From the NCBI GenBank assembly GCA_965223835.1, contig OZ245023.1, positions 372,001-436,000 on the forward strand: a DNA stretch of 64,000 bases, read 5' to 3'. The notes under the pieces were generated by a model. The model had not been told where the DNA came from. It saw only the letters and a program-made list of their open reading frames with translations, and ran no database searches. Source of the DNA: CAVYXZ01 sp965223835. GTDB taxonomy: Bacteria; Chloroflexota; Anaerolineae; Aggregatilineales; Phototrophicaceae. The position numbers and the translations under genes are program-made. Below are positions 41,339-51,009 of the stretch, in pieces (position 1 is the first letter of the stretch; every line of letters begins with the position of its first letter).

Positions 41339-42181
41339 TCAGCCGGGTTGGTTATGACGCCCGGCTGCTTCTTTTTCTGCCGCCAGCGCGACCCGGTCCA
41401 GCCAATCATTGACCAGCAATGTGAAAAGCCCAGGCTGCTCCAGCGGCAGCGAGTGGGCAGCCCGGTCCAGCGTGACGAAGGATGCTCTGGGGAACGCCTC
41501 GTGTAATTTCCACGCATCCGCATAGCCGACCATCGCGTCCTGCTTACCGCTGATAATCAGTGCGGGTTGGGGAAAATGTGCTGCACTGAAATCCAGCGTC
41601 AGGCCATAACCGTTGGCCCGTATGCGTTCGGTGAATGCCAGATCCGCGCTTTGTAAGCCGGGCAAGAATGATTTCTCTACCCGGTCCACCAGTGTTGGTG
41701 TAATGAGGGTCGTGGTTGTCAGCAACAGATCCCGCTCAGCGGGTGCTAAATCCAGGTCCGGATCCATGAATAACAATGTTGGTGACGGCAGGGTCCGACG
41801 TTCGTCCATGGCTTCAATAACCGGACAGATCAGCAGCGCACCCACAATCTGTGAGGTTCGCTGCTGCAACAACCCCAGCGCCAGCAGCCCACCATACGAA
41901 TAACCGGCAACCAGAAACTGTCGCCCCGGAATCACCTGCTCAACAAACTGACTCAGCAAATCGACTATATCATCAGAGCATTCGACCGACTCGCTGCTGC
42001 TCTGGCCCATACCCGGCAGATCAACGTACAGGCGCTGGTAGCCGGATCGCTGCGCAAAAACAGGTTCCAGGACATCCACCATCATGCGATGGTCGGCGGG
42101 AAAACCATGTAGCGCCAGCACCGGTAGCCCTTCACCACAAGTTTCATAGTAGAGTTTCACATCACCCACTGCACAGATCAT
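41339..42181 (-). CDS. Alpha/beta hydrolase
   Basis: A 280-residue hydrolase. The oxyanion segment LALHGFPADHRM, nucleophile elbow VAGYSYGG (Ser95), acid in LIISGKQDAMVGY, and His in DRAAHSLPLEQP give a full triad. YVDLPGMGQS is the usual strand after beta-4. It resembles proline-iminopeptidase/haloalkane-type small hydrolases; the substrate cannot be assigned. AAAGGAGG lies at ideal spacing before the ATG. The gene is monocistronic, and its 3' end coincides with the desaturase terminator. Confidence 0.85.
   Translation of the reverse strand: MICAVGDVKLYYETCGEGLPVLALHGFPADHRMMVDVLEPVFAQRSGYQRLYVDLPGMGQSSSESVECSDDIVDLLSQFVEQVIPGRQFLVAGYSYGGLLALGLLQQRTSQIVGALLICPVIEAMDERRTLPSPTLLFMDPDLDLAPAERDLLLTTTTLITPTLVDRVEKSFLPGLQSADLAFTERIRANGYGLTLDFSAAHFPQPALIISGKQDAMVGYADAWKLHEAFPRASFVTLDRAAHSLPLEQPGLFTLLVNDWLDRVALAAEKEAAGRHNQPG
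41341..41375 (+). terminator. Rho-independent terminator of the desaturase gene
   Basis: AGCCGGG (41341-41347) pairs with CCCGGCT (41360-41366), followed by GCTTCTTTTT. It overlaps the last codons of the convergent hydrolase gene. Confidence 0.75.
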
Positions 42182-42294
42182 CTATTTCGCCTCCTTTTAG
42201 CTATATTATTTTAAAGTATACACTTGAATATCGAAATAAGTTCAGTTGTATCCAGAACCGTATCTATTCTCCTATCCATGATTCTTGATCAGAT

Positions 42295-42356
42295 TGTAGG
42301 GTGCGACACTGGTGTCGCCCGCTCGAATAGCCGGGCGAGGCAAGCCATCGCCCCTA
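42295..42356. repeat. Multi-hairpin palindromic element
   Basis: Bounded by TAGGG and CCCTA, it contains GCGACAC-TG-GTGTCGC (42303-42318), a perfect 7-bp stem, then CGCCCG...CGGGCG and GGGCGA...TCGCCC pairs. It looks like a second dispersed repeat family. Confidence 0.55.
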
Positions 42357-42471
42357 GGTTTATGCCAACGTGAATAGATACCCGGAACAACGATTCCCGG
42401 TTTTGCTACCCGAAGCCAGCCGCTATAATGACCGACTTACGTTTGTGCTGATTCTAATGGATTGGGTGAAA

Positions 42472-42577
42472 ACCTCACCCCTGTTCGCTTTGCTCACTTT
42501 CCCCGCTCCACGAACGGTCCCAAGGGGATGTTTTGCAGAGAGGGGACGGAGAACCGCAGGTTCGGAAGGGGTGAGGT
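42472..42577. repeat. Dispersed palindromic repeat, copy 5
   Basis: Exact ACCTCACCCC (42472-42481) and GGGGTGAGGT (42568-42577) ends, but a longer (106-base), more diverged middle than copies 1-3. Confidence 0.7.
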
Positions 42578-42653
42578 AAACGAGAAGAACTCTGGAAATC
42601 CGACTTCACCACAAGCGTTGGAACGAACATCTTTGTGAGGGATTGTTAGCGTC

Positions 42654-45600
42654 TTGCCACGTATTAGACAGGGACTGGGCGTACTTAATACTCCGCGCTG
42701 GCTGACGGTGTTGGTCGTGTTGAGTGCCGGGCTAGCATTCAGTCGCAATGGGCCATTGCACGGTACAACCGTGGCGCTGGTGCTGACGGTGCTGTTCCAG
42801 GTCTACTTGCCCGGATTCCTGCTGGCGCGGGCGCTGGGCAAACACCAGATCGCCCAGCCCATTTTGCGTTTTGCCTGGATCATCATTTGCGGCCTGAGTC
42901 TGACGATTATCCTGGGTGCAATCGCCCGATTGTTCAATCTACCGGTTTATGTATATCTAGGCGGGCTGCATCTGGTGATGCTCGGGTTGGTGTGGCGGGC
43001 AGCAGGCACCCCGGACCCCCAGCATGTTGACTGGCGTTTCCAAAGGCACAATCTCCCGCTATACATCGTCGTCGTCGCCGCTTGCCTGATCGGTCTATTC
43101 GTCAGTTACAGCAGTCGCTATCGCTTCTTTGGCTTCGAAGATCAGGTAATCTTCGCCTCCCAGGCCGGTTGGATCGCGAACAATCCCGGTGAAACACCGT
43201 TTGACCGACCCTTACGCGCCCGCCGCATCGGGGCCGTCAACACCGTCGACACGCGTTTTGACACCGATGGCTGGACCTATAATCACGCGGCCTGGGTGTG
43301 GTCCAGCGGCGTTGGCGCATCGCAATTGATCTGGTATGAACTCAACCAGCTGTTCGTGTGGACTGTACCGTTGATTATGTTTGCGCTGGCCTATGAATTG
43401 ACTCGGCGCGAAACCGCTGCTGCCTGGGCTGCCGCCAGTCTGACAATCGTGGGCCTGCTGACGTTGGACAACCTGGTTCATAATCCAGCTTACACCGCCT
43501 ATGGGCGCTTCGCCGTCTTCCAAATCAATGTGCTGCGCCAGGCCGCCGTGACATTCATGCTGCCGCTGTGTTTGCTGGTCGGCCTCACCTATTTTCGCAC
43601 CCGACAGCGCAACGACTGGCTGATGCTGGTGGCATCTGGCGTGGCGCTGGCAATTATGCATCCGATTCTGGTGATGGTACTGGTACTGAGCATCGGCATC
43701 ACGGCGGTCTTAAACCAGTGGTTGGGGCGGCGCCGCTGGCTGCCGGTCTCACAGCCCATTCTATTGGCACTCATCATCATGCTGACGCTGCCATTTATCC
43801 AGCGGCAAAATCGGGTAGGGTTAAGCGGTACTGCCGATAGCATTATCCGAACCGAGACGGTTGAAGGCGCCAATGAAATCTCCGTCAGCGGCGGATTCCT
43901 GTTATTGCCAGAGGTCCCGCTCGTCGGATCAACCTTTATTCGCAACCCGGCTGCGGTATTTTATCAGCCGATCGTTTTGCTGGTGGCGCTGCTCGGCTTA
44001 GTGTACGTGCTGCGAATCCGCCATTCGTTGGCAGCTCAATATATCGTCGGCACAACGGTCCTATTCTGGTTGATCGCTTTTTTGCCCGGTTTCACCGAAT
44101 TGTTCAATCGGATTGCGTCGACCGTCGGCCTGCTCACGGCTTCATTTATCTTGCCTATCGCGTTGATTCTGGGGCTGGCGCTGGACGCTGTGCTCCGACG
44201 ACTCCCGCGTTATCCAGTGTTGCTGGTGGCGATAGGCGTTGTTGGAATGGCGCTGATCTTACTATTTGAACCAATTCCGCTGACGGCCAGTCCCGGCGAT
44301 CAGTTGCGGGCCTATAATGAAATGCAGGCATCGCGGCGTCTGCTGCCCACCCATCAGAAATTAGCCAGCCGCCTGAACGACCTGCTGCCAGCCGATCAGA
44401 CCAGTGTCTTGCTGGCCGTGCCCGATACCACGAGCATCATTATTGAAGATCTGCCCCGCACGTTGATAACCGGCGGTCGTGGCTCGTCTAACAACGCGCG
44501 ACATGGTGACAATCGCTTTTTTAACCTGGCGGGATTCGCCGCGCCCTGGCTGGACAGTGCGGACCTGGAATTTATGGCGGAGTACACCGTCACCCATGTG
44601 GTAATTCGGGCTGATGAAACCCGCGCCCCCCAGCTTGCCCTTCAGCCCGACCGATTTACCTGGATGGAAACGGTCGATGGCCTGGAAATCTACGCCTGGA
44701 ATCCCGATTTTCCCGCTACCAATATTGATGACCTGTTCATGGAAATGAACGCCCTCTACACCGAGACGATCCAACCGCGCTGGGGACCCGATGGTTTCGC
44801 ACTGGTGCGCCCCGGCGATAATACTCGTTGGCAACCGCTTGTGACGGAATGGGAATCGCTTCTGGCCGACCAGCCGGACAATAGTCGCATCCAGTTAGGC
44901 ACGGCTTTTGCCTATTTGCTGGCCGGGGATGACACCGCCGCACTACCCCTGTGGGAAAAGCTGCACCGTCAGCACCCGGATGTACCGCTGTTTACCCAGG
45001 CGCTGGCGTACACGCAACACATCCTCGGCCAACCAGCAGCGGGTTTTGCGGTTCTCTGGGATGCGCTGAACCATGACCAAGCGGCATTTCGGGCACTGGC
45101 GGCGGACGCTTTGCTGAGCGACACATTTTTTTACCTGCTCACTCCCGAACAACTGGATGCGGTGCTGGCGGTGAGCGACGTACCCGCCTGGGATTATCTG
45201 GTGGTGTTCGATCAGCCCGATAAGATGCGTCAACAAGCCACACTGTTACTGCTGGCTCAGCGCTGGGAAGCTGCCGCCCAGTGGTTAGACTCCATCCCGG
45301 CGATGATGGTCAGCCCGCGTGACGTCACGGCCCAGGCCATAGCCGATCTGGCACGGGGCGATATTGAAGGGGCGTTGGCCCGGTTGCAACCGGCAACTGA
45401 ACCGGATTGGCGGGCGGCCAAAGCATCCTTCCAACCTGACCGCTGGCAGAGCAATCACGCCGCCCGGCTATATTACTTGCTCCGGGGCGATGTGGCCTTG
45501 CGGGATGGTCGTGCCCTGGATGCTGCCACGTTCTATCAACAGGCCATTGATGCCGGTGCAACCTTGCCGGGCTTATATTTTCGGGCCGCTGCCCTGGAAC

Positions 45601-46460
45601 GGGCCGGTGACATCCCGGCTGCTGCAGATTTACGCGCCAAACTTAATGCCATGTGGGATCAGCCCACCCCGTTCCCGGAGCTGGTGCCGCTCTTGACCAT
45701 CGCTGAATCCGGTGATCCCTATGTTATGCAACCGACTATCATACAGGATGAAGCGACTAACACGTTGACCGTCAGCGCCACCTATGGCAACTTCCAACCC
45801 CATGTCGGTTATCCGTTTGAGTTCTGGCGCTATGAACTCATTCACCCCGACACGAACATGGTTTATCTGACAGAAGATGTCCCGGTGCAATTGATCGACA
45901 ACGCACTGGTGCGGCAATCCGTCATGTTATCACTGCCGGACGACCTGGAACCCCTGACCTCAGCGCTCTTACTGGTGCGGGCCGGTCATAATAACAGCGT
46001 CATGAGCCTGCCGACGATCACACCGATCACGCTCAATCGCCCGGATTCAGCGTCCATCCCGACCACTGCTACCGCGCTTGATCTTCAGTTTGGCGATCAG
46101 ATCACCTTAGCCAGTTATACGCTCGATGCTACCGCCGATCAGGTTGAATTAACCCTTTTCTGGCAGACGGACTCACGGCTACCTGAGAATTATCAGATCT
46201 TTGTGCATATCCTGGATGCGACCGGGACGATTATCACCCAGAATGATACGGCCCCGGTACAGGGTCGGTATCCGACAAGTCAATGGCGCACCAACACGCT
46301 CATCGAAGATCGGCATACAATCAGTGTGCCTGAATTGCCTGAATCTTTCAGCCTGCGCCTGGGCCTGTATCGCCTGACCGATGGCACGCGCCTGGAGATT
46401 AACCCTGTCGATGATCGCATCGACAACGATAGCTTGTTGCTGGAATGGAGCGAATCATGA
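42654..46460 (+). CDS. Large GT-C-like membrane protein with TPR-like and C-terminal beta domain
   Basis: A 1268-residue protein. About residues 10-550 hold twelve or more membrane helices in the style of GT-C glycosyltransferases, with an acidic motif after helix 4 (GFEDQVIFASQAGWI) and FDTDGWTYNH. The middle (about 560-1030) is extracytoplasmic and has TPR-like repeats (AFAYLLAGDDTAALPLWEKL, LYYLLRGDVALRDGRAL). The end (about 1145-1265) is a beta domain seen repeatedly in Chloroflexota GT-C proteins: VELTLFWQTDSRLPENYQIF, then VHIL..., YPTSQW, and RLGLYRLTDGTRLEI. It probably transfers sugars from a lipid carrier to envelope polymers; donor and acceptor unknown. The TTG start has GAGGG upstream at long spacing. 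A GNAT gene overlaps its stop. Confidence 0.7.
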   Translation: MPRIRQGLGVLNTPRWLTVLVVLSAGLAFSRNGPLHGTTVALVLTVLFQVYLPGFLLARALGKHQIAQPILRFAWIIICGLSLTIILGAIARLFNLPVYVYLGGLHLVMLGLVWRAAGTPDPQHVDWRFQRHNLPLYIVVVAACLIGLFVSYSSRYRFFGFEDQVIFASQAGWIANNPGETPFDRPLRARRIGAVNTVDTRFDTDGWTYNHAAWVWSSGVGASQLIWYELNQLFVWTVPLIMFALAYELTRRETAAAWAAASLTIVGLLTLDNLVHNPAYTAYGRFAVFQINVLRQAAVTFMLPLCLLVGLTYFRTRQRNDWLMLVASGVALAIMHPILVMVLVLSIGITAVLNQWLGRRRWLPVSQPILLALIIMLTLPFIQRQNRVGLSGTADSIIRTETVEGANEISVSGGFLLLPEVPLVGSTFIRNPAAVFYQPIVLLVALLGLVYVLRIRHSLAAQYIVGTTVLFWLIAFLPGFTELFNRIASTVGLLTASFILPIALILGLALDAVLRRLPRYPVLLVAIGVVGMALILLFEPIPLTASPGDQLRAYNEMQASRRLLPTHQKLASRLNDLLPADQTSVLLAVPDTTSIIIEDLPRTLITGGRGSSNNARHGDNRFFNLAGFAAPWLDSADLEFMAEYTVTHVVIRADETRAPQLALQPDRFTWMETVDGLEIYAWNPDFPATNIDDLFMEMNALYTETIQPRWGPDGFALVRPGDNTRWQPLVTEWESLLADQPDNSRIQLGTAFAYLLAGDDTAALPLWEKLHRQHPDVPLFTQALAYTQHILGQPAAGFAVLWDALNHDQAAFRALAADALLSDTFFYLLTPEQLDAVLAVSDVPAWDYLVVFDQPDKMRQQATLLLLAQRWEAAAQWLDSIPAMMVSPRDVTAQAIADLARGDIEGALARLQPATEPDWRAAKASFQPDRWQSNHAARLYYLLRGDVALRDGRALDAATFYQQAIDAGATLPGLYFRAAALERAGDIPAAADLRAKLNAMWDQPTPFPELVPLLTIAESGDPYVMQPTIIQDEATNTLTVSATYGNFQPHVGYPFEFWRYELIHPDTNMVYLTEDVPVQLIDNALVRQSVMLSLPDDLEPLTSALLLVRAGHNNSVMSLPTITPITLNRPDSASIPTTATALDLQFGDQITLASYTLDATADQVELTLFWQTDSRLPENYQIFVHILDATGTIITQNDTAPVQGRYPTSQWRTNTLIEDRHTISVPELPESFSLRLGLYRLTDGTRLEINPVDDRIDNDSLLLEWSES

Positions 46461-46966
46461 CTGATGTGGAAATCGTTAGCTTAGAACCAGATGACTGGCA
46501 AGCCTATCGCGCACTCCGGCTGGAAGCCCTCAAAACCGACCCACAAGCCTTTGGGTCAACCTACGACGACAATTTGCAGCGGCCAGAAGCCTGGTGGCGC
46601 GAACGGTTGGCAAGTGTCGAGCAAAACAACTGGCTACTATTTGCACAGACGCCAGCGGGCCTCGCCGGGATGATTGGCGCAGTGACAGCCGATGACGGCA
46701 GCGCTGCAGACATTATCTCGATGTTTGTCAGGCCGACCTTCCGGCGGCAGGGAATCGCGCGAGCCTTAATGGTCGCGGCGCTGGATAAAATCGGCCAGAA
46801 CCCAGCGGTTAACATTGTGCGTCTGGAAGTCAACAGGCAGCAGCGGGCAGCCGTGCAACTGTATGAAAGTTTTGGATTCCAGGTAACGCGCACGGAGAAC
46901 GGCGTCGCCGGTGATGGTCAGGCTTATGACATTTCGATTATGGAAAAAGCGGTGAACGAACAATAA
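46457..46966 (+). CDS. GNAT family N-acetyltransferase
   Basis: A 169-residue acetyltransferase. MTDVEIVSLEPDDWQAYRAL at the start, MFVRPTFRRQGIARALMVAAL with the Q/RxxGxA acetyl-CoA loop, and VRLEVNRQQRAAVQLYESFGF with the conserved beta-5/alpha-4 (N-x-x-A...Y-x-x-x-GF) are clear. The ATG overlaps the preceding stop in ATGA, with GGAG seven bases upstream, so translation is coupled. Substrate unknown; coupling suggests use in the same envelope pathway, which is inference. Confidence 0.85.
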   Translation: MTDVEIVSLEPDDWQAYRALRLEALKTDPQAFGSTYDDNLQRPEAWWRERLASVEQNNWLLFAQTPAGLAGMIGAVTADDGSAADIISMFVRPTFRRQGIARALMVAALDKIGQNPAVNIVRLEVNRQQRAAVQLYESFGFQVTRTENGVAGDGQAYDISIMEKAVNEQ

Positions 46967-47167
46967 TTGCCCTGCTCTTCCTGACCGGTGTAGCCAATAA
47001 GTTCAGCGTTTGATTCAGTTACATCTCATTTCAGATATTTGCCAGCAACATACCTTCTAGCCTCGCTGCAACGTTACACTGCCGACCGGCAATCTTTATT
47101 TTTTTGCGAAATTATTCACAGAAGTTCAATAGTCCAATGGCACTATTCGAGAGATTCAGTGTAATAT

Positions 47168-47626
47168 ATGAAATATAACAAAATCGTACACCAAATGATT
47201 TCATCTATCATGACCGATTGTTCGCCAACAACAGAACAAAAGATGATAGCACCGGCTCGAATCCTCATCGTCGAAGATGAGAGCATCGTTGCCCTCGACA
47301 TTTCCCGACAACTCAAGCGGTTTGGGCATACGGTCGTGGGCATTCTGGCCGATGGAGAGTCAGTAATCGACAGTGTAGCCAATATTCAACCGGATCTGAT
47401 TCTGATGGACATCCGGTTAAAAGGTGTACTTGACGGCATTGACGCCGCGCAGGCGGTTCGTCAGCACAGCCCGGTGCCGATTATTTTTCTGAGCGCTTAT
47501 GCCGATCCGGCCACCTTAGAACGGGCTGAAGCCATCGGTATCAGCGACTACTTGATTAAGCCCTTTAAAGATACTGATTTACAATTGATCGTCGACAATG
47601 TTATTCGCAATGCTCGACGCAGCTAG
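47168..47626 (+). CDS. Stand-alone response regulator receiver protein (1)
   Basis: A 152-residue CheY-like receiver: ILIVEDESIVALDISRQL with the acidic pocket, LILMDIRL with phospho-acceptor Asp81, IIFLSAYADPAT with the Thr/Ser switch, and DYLIKPF with the Lys. There is no output domain. The first 28 residues are outside the domain; a later start is possible. It opens a signalling island with two more genes starting with the same VEDESIVALD receiver type. It likely relays phosphate with the nearby kinases or tunes them. Confidence 0.88.
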   Translation: MKYNKIVHQMISSIMTDCSPTTEQKMIAPARILIVEDESIVALDISRQLKRFGHTVVGILADGESVIDSVANIQPDLILMDIRLKGVLDGIDAAQAVRQHSPVPIIFLSAYADPATLERAEAIGISDYLIKPFKDTDLQLIVDNVIRNARRS

Positions 47627-47654
47627 CCATCCATAGCCGAGGAAATAGAACATC

Positions 47655-48185
47655 ATGCGCGCGCTCACAGCAATCACCCCGGAACTTCCAACCAGGCGAC
47701 CCGCCCCAGATTATGGCTGGGTCAAGCATTTGAAAAGTGGTGTGGAAGATCAGCCATCAGGTTGTTCGACCCCGCAACCGAATGATGATCGCGATAAACC
47801 GTTAGACATCGTTACCGGACATATCCTGGTGGTTGAGGACGAAAGTATCGTCGCGCTCGACATCCAGCGCACGTTGCGGCGGTTTGGTCACACCGTTGTC
47901 GGCCCGGTTGATACCGGTCAGGAAGCGATCTTACAGGCGCGGCGGCAGCGGCCCGATGTCATCTTAATGGATATTCGCCTGCGCGGCACACTGGATGGAA
48001 TTGATGCGGCGGAGATTATTTCACGCGAACTGCAAATTCCGATTATTTTTATGACGGCTCAGGCTGATGTTGCTACCCGGGAGCGGGCCGAGGCGGTCGT
48101 ACCAGCGGCCTATTTGTTAAAGCCATTTGTCAACCGGGAATTGGCCGCCATCATTAGTACCGTATTGGGTGGCAATATTCATTAA
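47655..48185 (+). CDS. Stand-alone response regulator receiver protein (2)
   Basis: A 176-residue protein with a 55-residue unstructured leader followed by a receiver: ILVVEDESIVALDIQRTLRRFGHT, VILMDIRLRGTLDGIDAAE with Asp106, IIFMTAQAD and AYLLKPF. It is closely similar to receiver 1 and to the N-terminal receiver of the hybrid kinase, so the three probably arose by duplication. No output domain. It lies 28 bases after receiver 1, as part of one operon. Confidence 0.88.
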   Translation: MRALTAITPELPTRRPAPDYGWVKHLKSGVEDQPSGCSTPQPNDDRDKPLDIVTGHILVVEDESIVALDIQRTLRRFGHTVVGPVDTGQEAILQARRQRPDVILMDIRLRGTLDGIDAAEIISRELQIPIIFMTAQADVATRERAEAVVPAAYLLKPFVNRELAAIISTVLGGNIH

Positions 48186-48216
48186 GCATACGAGCGGTAG
48201 AAAATGAGATGTTACG

Positions 48217-50103
48217 ATGACCACTGCCAATATACTGATCGTTGAAGACGAGAGCATTGTCGCGCTGGATATGCAAAATCGCCTGCGGATGCTGGGCTAT
48301 CATGTCGTCGGTCGGGCCACCACCGGCATGGAGGCTATTCAGCAGGCCGAGACGCAGCAACCGGATTTGATCCTCATGGACATTCGCCTGCAAGGGCCGA
48401 TGGACGGGATCGAAGCGGCAGCCATCATCCGCAAACGTAAGTCGATTCCGGTGGTCTATCTCACAGCTTACTCCGATAACGAAACTCTCAAACGCGCTAA
48501 ACTGACCGAACCACACGGCTACTTAATCAAACCCTTTGAAGAACGTGAACTGCAAACCGCGATTGAAGTCGCCCTGTACAAACATGCGATGGAACAACAG
48601 GTACGCGTTCAGGCCGAACAGCTCAGCACCATTCTCAATACCGTGCCCGAAGGCATTGTCCTGTTAGATTCCGATCATTATGTGGTCACTGCCAATCCGA
48701 TTGGTCGCGCCTATCTGGATGAACTGGCAGCGCTGGATGCTGATGACCGGCTGGTGCAGCTTGGAGAATTTAAGCTCAGCCACTTTGTGCAAGCGCCCGG
48801 CGTCTGGCAAGAGATCGAAATCAAAACCACCAACCGCCGGGTGTTTGAGATCGTCGCCAAACCAACGATGGACAACCCTGATAGCAAGCATTGTCGCTGG
48901 GTGCTGGTTATTCATGATGTGACCGATCTGCGCGAAATCTGGCAGCGTTCCCAGCAGCAGGCACAACTGATCGTTGTCGGCCAGCTAGCCGCCGGTATCG
49001 CCCATGACTTCAATAACATCCTCAGCATTCTCTCGCTGGGCGACCAGATGATTCTCATGACCGAACCGGAACTGAAGCCGCAGAACAAAGATCGGCTGGA
49101 AAACAATCTGCACCAGATCGAACGGGGCAGCCAATTGATTAATCAAGTGCTCGATTTCAGCCGCATTTCGACGCTCGAATCGAAAATCTTTGACTTGCTG
49201 CCACTCATCAAAGAGATCACGATTATGCTGGAGCGGATGCTGCCCGAAAACATTCAGCTTGAGCTACAGGCCTTGTCGCCGACTTGCGTCCTGCAAGCTG
49301 ACGCGGCCCGTATCCAGCAGGTCTTGATGAATCTGGTCATCAACGCCCGCGACGCCCTGCCCAACGGCGGTCATATCACCATTACGATTCGCCATTTGAC
49401 GATTGAACCCGGCCAGCCAACGCCTTTGCCGGATCTATATCCCGGCCATTGGATTCGAATTCAAGTCACGGACGATGGTGTGGGCATTCCTGAACACATT
49501 TTGCCCCATGTATTTGAGCCGTTCTATACCACCAAGCCCCAGGGCAAGGGCACCGGTCTGGGGTTGGCTCAGGTCTATGGCATCGTGCATCAGCACAATG
49601 GTGCGCTTAACATCACCAGCAACCCGGAAGAAGGCACCGCTTTCGATGTTTATCTCCCTGCTTTTGAAGCACCCCAAAATGAAATGGATGATACGCAAAT
49701 GGAAAATGAACAACTGGCACTGGGTACCAGCGAGACCATCATGATCGTAGAAGACGAGGCGATGCTGCGCCAGAACCTCGGTGAACTGCTACAACTCCTC
49801 GATTATCAGGTGGTAGACGCCGCCAATGGGCGCGAAGCCTTGACTGTTTTTGATGAAAATCGTGAAGTCATCCGGCTGGTTCTCAGTGATCTGGTGATGC
49901 CCGAGATGGGTGGGTTGGATTTGTGTCGCCAACTGCGCCAGCGCGACGAACAGGTGCCCATCGTCATCATGAGTGGCTATTCTTCGGAGGTAAATGCGGC
50001 GGAACTTGAGGAACTCAATGTCGGTGCCTTCCTACAAAAGCCCATGCAGCCCGAAGCCCTGTCGCAGATCATCGAAAACCTGCTATACCTCAATCCCGCT
50101 TAG
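48217..50103 (+). CDS. Hybrid histidine kinase, REC-PAS-HisKA-HATPase-REC
   Basis: A 628-residue cytoplasmic kinase without membrane helices. Residues 1-120 are a receiver with Asp55; about 125-235 a PAS-like domain (LSTILNTVPEGIVLLDSDHYVV). The HisKA box QLAAGIAHDFNNILSIL carries His263; HATPase has N box NLVINARDALPNGG, VTDDGVGIPEHI and GKGTGLGLAQVYGIV. Residues 505-628 are a second receiver with Asp558 (LVLSDLVMPEMGG). The IAHDFNN box places it among LovK/NtrB-like kinases often lacking their own output. With receivers at both ends it can be both input and relay. It is the third gene of the island. Confidence 0.93.
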   Translation: MTTANILIVEDESIVALDMQNRLRMLGYHVVGRATTGMEAIQQAETQQPDLILMDIRLQGPMDGIEAAAIIRKRKSIPVVYLTAYSDNETLKRAKLTEPHGYLIKPFEERELQTAIEVALYKHAMEQQVRVQAEQLSTILNTVPEGIVLLDSDHYVVTANPIGRAYLDELAALDADDRLVQLGEFKLSHFVQAPGVWQEIEIKTTNRRVFEIVAKPTMDNPDSKHCRWVLVIHDVTDLREIWQRSQQQAQLIVVGQLAAGIAHDFNNILSILSLGDQMILMTEPELKPQNKDRLENNLHQIERGSQLINQVLDFSRISTLESKIFDLLPLIKEITIMLERMLPENIQLELQALSPTCVLQADAARIQQVLMNLVINARDALPNGGHITITIRHLTIEPGQPTPLPDLYPGHWIRIQVTDDGVGIPEHILPHVFEPFYTTKPQGKGTGLGLAQVYGIVHQHNGALNITSNPEEGTAFDVYLPAFEAPQNEMDDTQMENEQLALGTSETIMIVEDEAMLRQNLGELLQLLDYQVVDAANGREALTVFDENREVIRLVLSDLVMPEMGGLDLCRQLRQRDEQVPIVIMSGYSSEVNAAELEELNVGAFLQKPMQPEALSQIIENLLYLNPA

Positions 50104-50121
50104 GTTTATTTTTTGTGAATT

Positions 50122-50163
50122 TTTTACGATCTTAACGTTTGTTATAAAGACACGATCGTAAAA
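50122..50163. promoter_or_regulatory. Promoter enclosed by a perfect 10-bp inverted repeat
   Basis: TTTTACGATC (50122-50131) and GATCGTAAAA (50154-50163) are perfect inverted arms 22 bases apart. Between them TGTTATAAA (50140-50148) is an extended -10. The arms may be an operator for the methyltransferase gene starting at 50196, or a stem at the end of the kinase message. Confidence 0.5.
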
Positions 50164-50195
50164 TAAAGGCATAAGACAGTATTGAGGAATACACC

Positions 50196-51002
50196 ATGCC
50201 CACCAAAACTATTGTTGACGCCAGCATCCCCAATGCAGGCCGCATTTATGACTATCTTCTCGGTGGTCATCACAATTTTGAAATTGATCGCCAGGCCGGT
50301 GAACGCGTCCGGGAGTTAATGCCTTTTTTGCCGAAGCTCATGCGGCTGTTCCGCTGGTGTTTACATGACATCGCCCACGAATTGACCTATGAGCGTGGTT
50401 ATGACACGATCATTGATTTCGCTTCCGGGCTACCCACCGAGGACCATCTGCATACGGCGGTTAAACCGGGTACGACCGTCATCTACTCCGACCGGGATGC
50501 AGTGTGTGTTGAATATGCCCGCGAGATTCTGGGCAGCACATCCGACGTCTATTATTTCCAGGCGGACTGTCGCTACCCCACCGAGTTCTTGAGTCGGCCT
50601 GAAATTCAGGAAATACTCAATGGCAACCGGCGCGTGGCCTTTGTTTACTGGGGTATCAGTATGTACCTGAGCGATACAGATATTCCCCAGATCGTCCGTG
50701 AACTATACGATTGGTCCACCGACGACAGCACCCTCGCTTTTTATTTGCAACCAGGTGACAACATGGACTCAACCGATACGGGTGTGTCCATACAAGACAT
50801 TTATGCCAAGATGGGCGACCCGCTTTACTTCCGTCCCCTGGAAGTTTTCAAAGAGTTATTCAAACCCTGGATGGTCGACTCGCTGGGTTATCGCACGATG
50901 GAAGAATGGCACGGTGTTAACTCTCCCTTAACCGCTGAGGACCGCCAATATCTGGAGTCGGGTACAACTGGATACGGAGCCTATCTGGTGAAGGGGAAAT
51001 AG
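50196..51002 (+). CDS. SAM-dependent methyltransferase, DUF574 (Methyltransf_19) family
   Basis: A 268-residue protein of the S-adenosylmethionine-dependent DUF574 family. Landmarks are SIPNAGRIYDYLLGGHHNFEID at the start (family form IPNAARxYDYxLGGxxNF), DTIIDFASGLPTEDHLHTA as motif I, VIYSDRDAVCVEYAREIL with the ribose-binding Asp, and VYWGISMYL. Most known members are in Actinobacteria with undefined substrate. GAGGA lies 7 bases upstream of the ATG. It sits inside a two-component island; the next gene starts 7 bases after its stop, so it may modify a signalling partner, but this is inference. Confidence 0.85.
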   Translation: MPTKTIVDASIPNAGRIYDYLLGGHHNFEIDRQAGERVRELMPFLPKLMRLFRWCLHDIAHELTYERGYDTIIDFASGLPTEDHLHTAVKPGTTVIYSDRDAVCVEYAREILGSTSDVYYFQADCRYPTEFLSRPEIQEILNGNRRVAFVYWGISMYLSDTDIPQIVRELYDWSTDDSTLAFYLQPGDNMDSTDTGVSIQDIYAKMGDPLYFRPLEVFKELFKPWMVDSLGYRTMEEWHGVNSPLTAEDRQYLESGTTGYGAYLVKGK

Positions 51003-51009
51003 GGTTATC

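Larger units (their letters stand above)
42182..42653. other. 472-base intergenic region with two repeat elements
   Basis: Holds the AT-rich promoter region of the hydrolase gene (left end), a palindromic element at 42295-42356, and copy 5 of the ACCTCACCCC repeat at 42472-42577. No credible gene was found in the gap. Confidence 0.7.

Noticed and set aside
50196..51002. DNA methyltransferase
   Set aside because: The motifs match the DUF574 small-molecule-type family; there is no DPPY or PC catalytic motif of DNA methylases.
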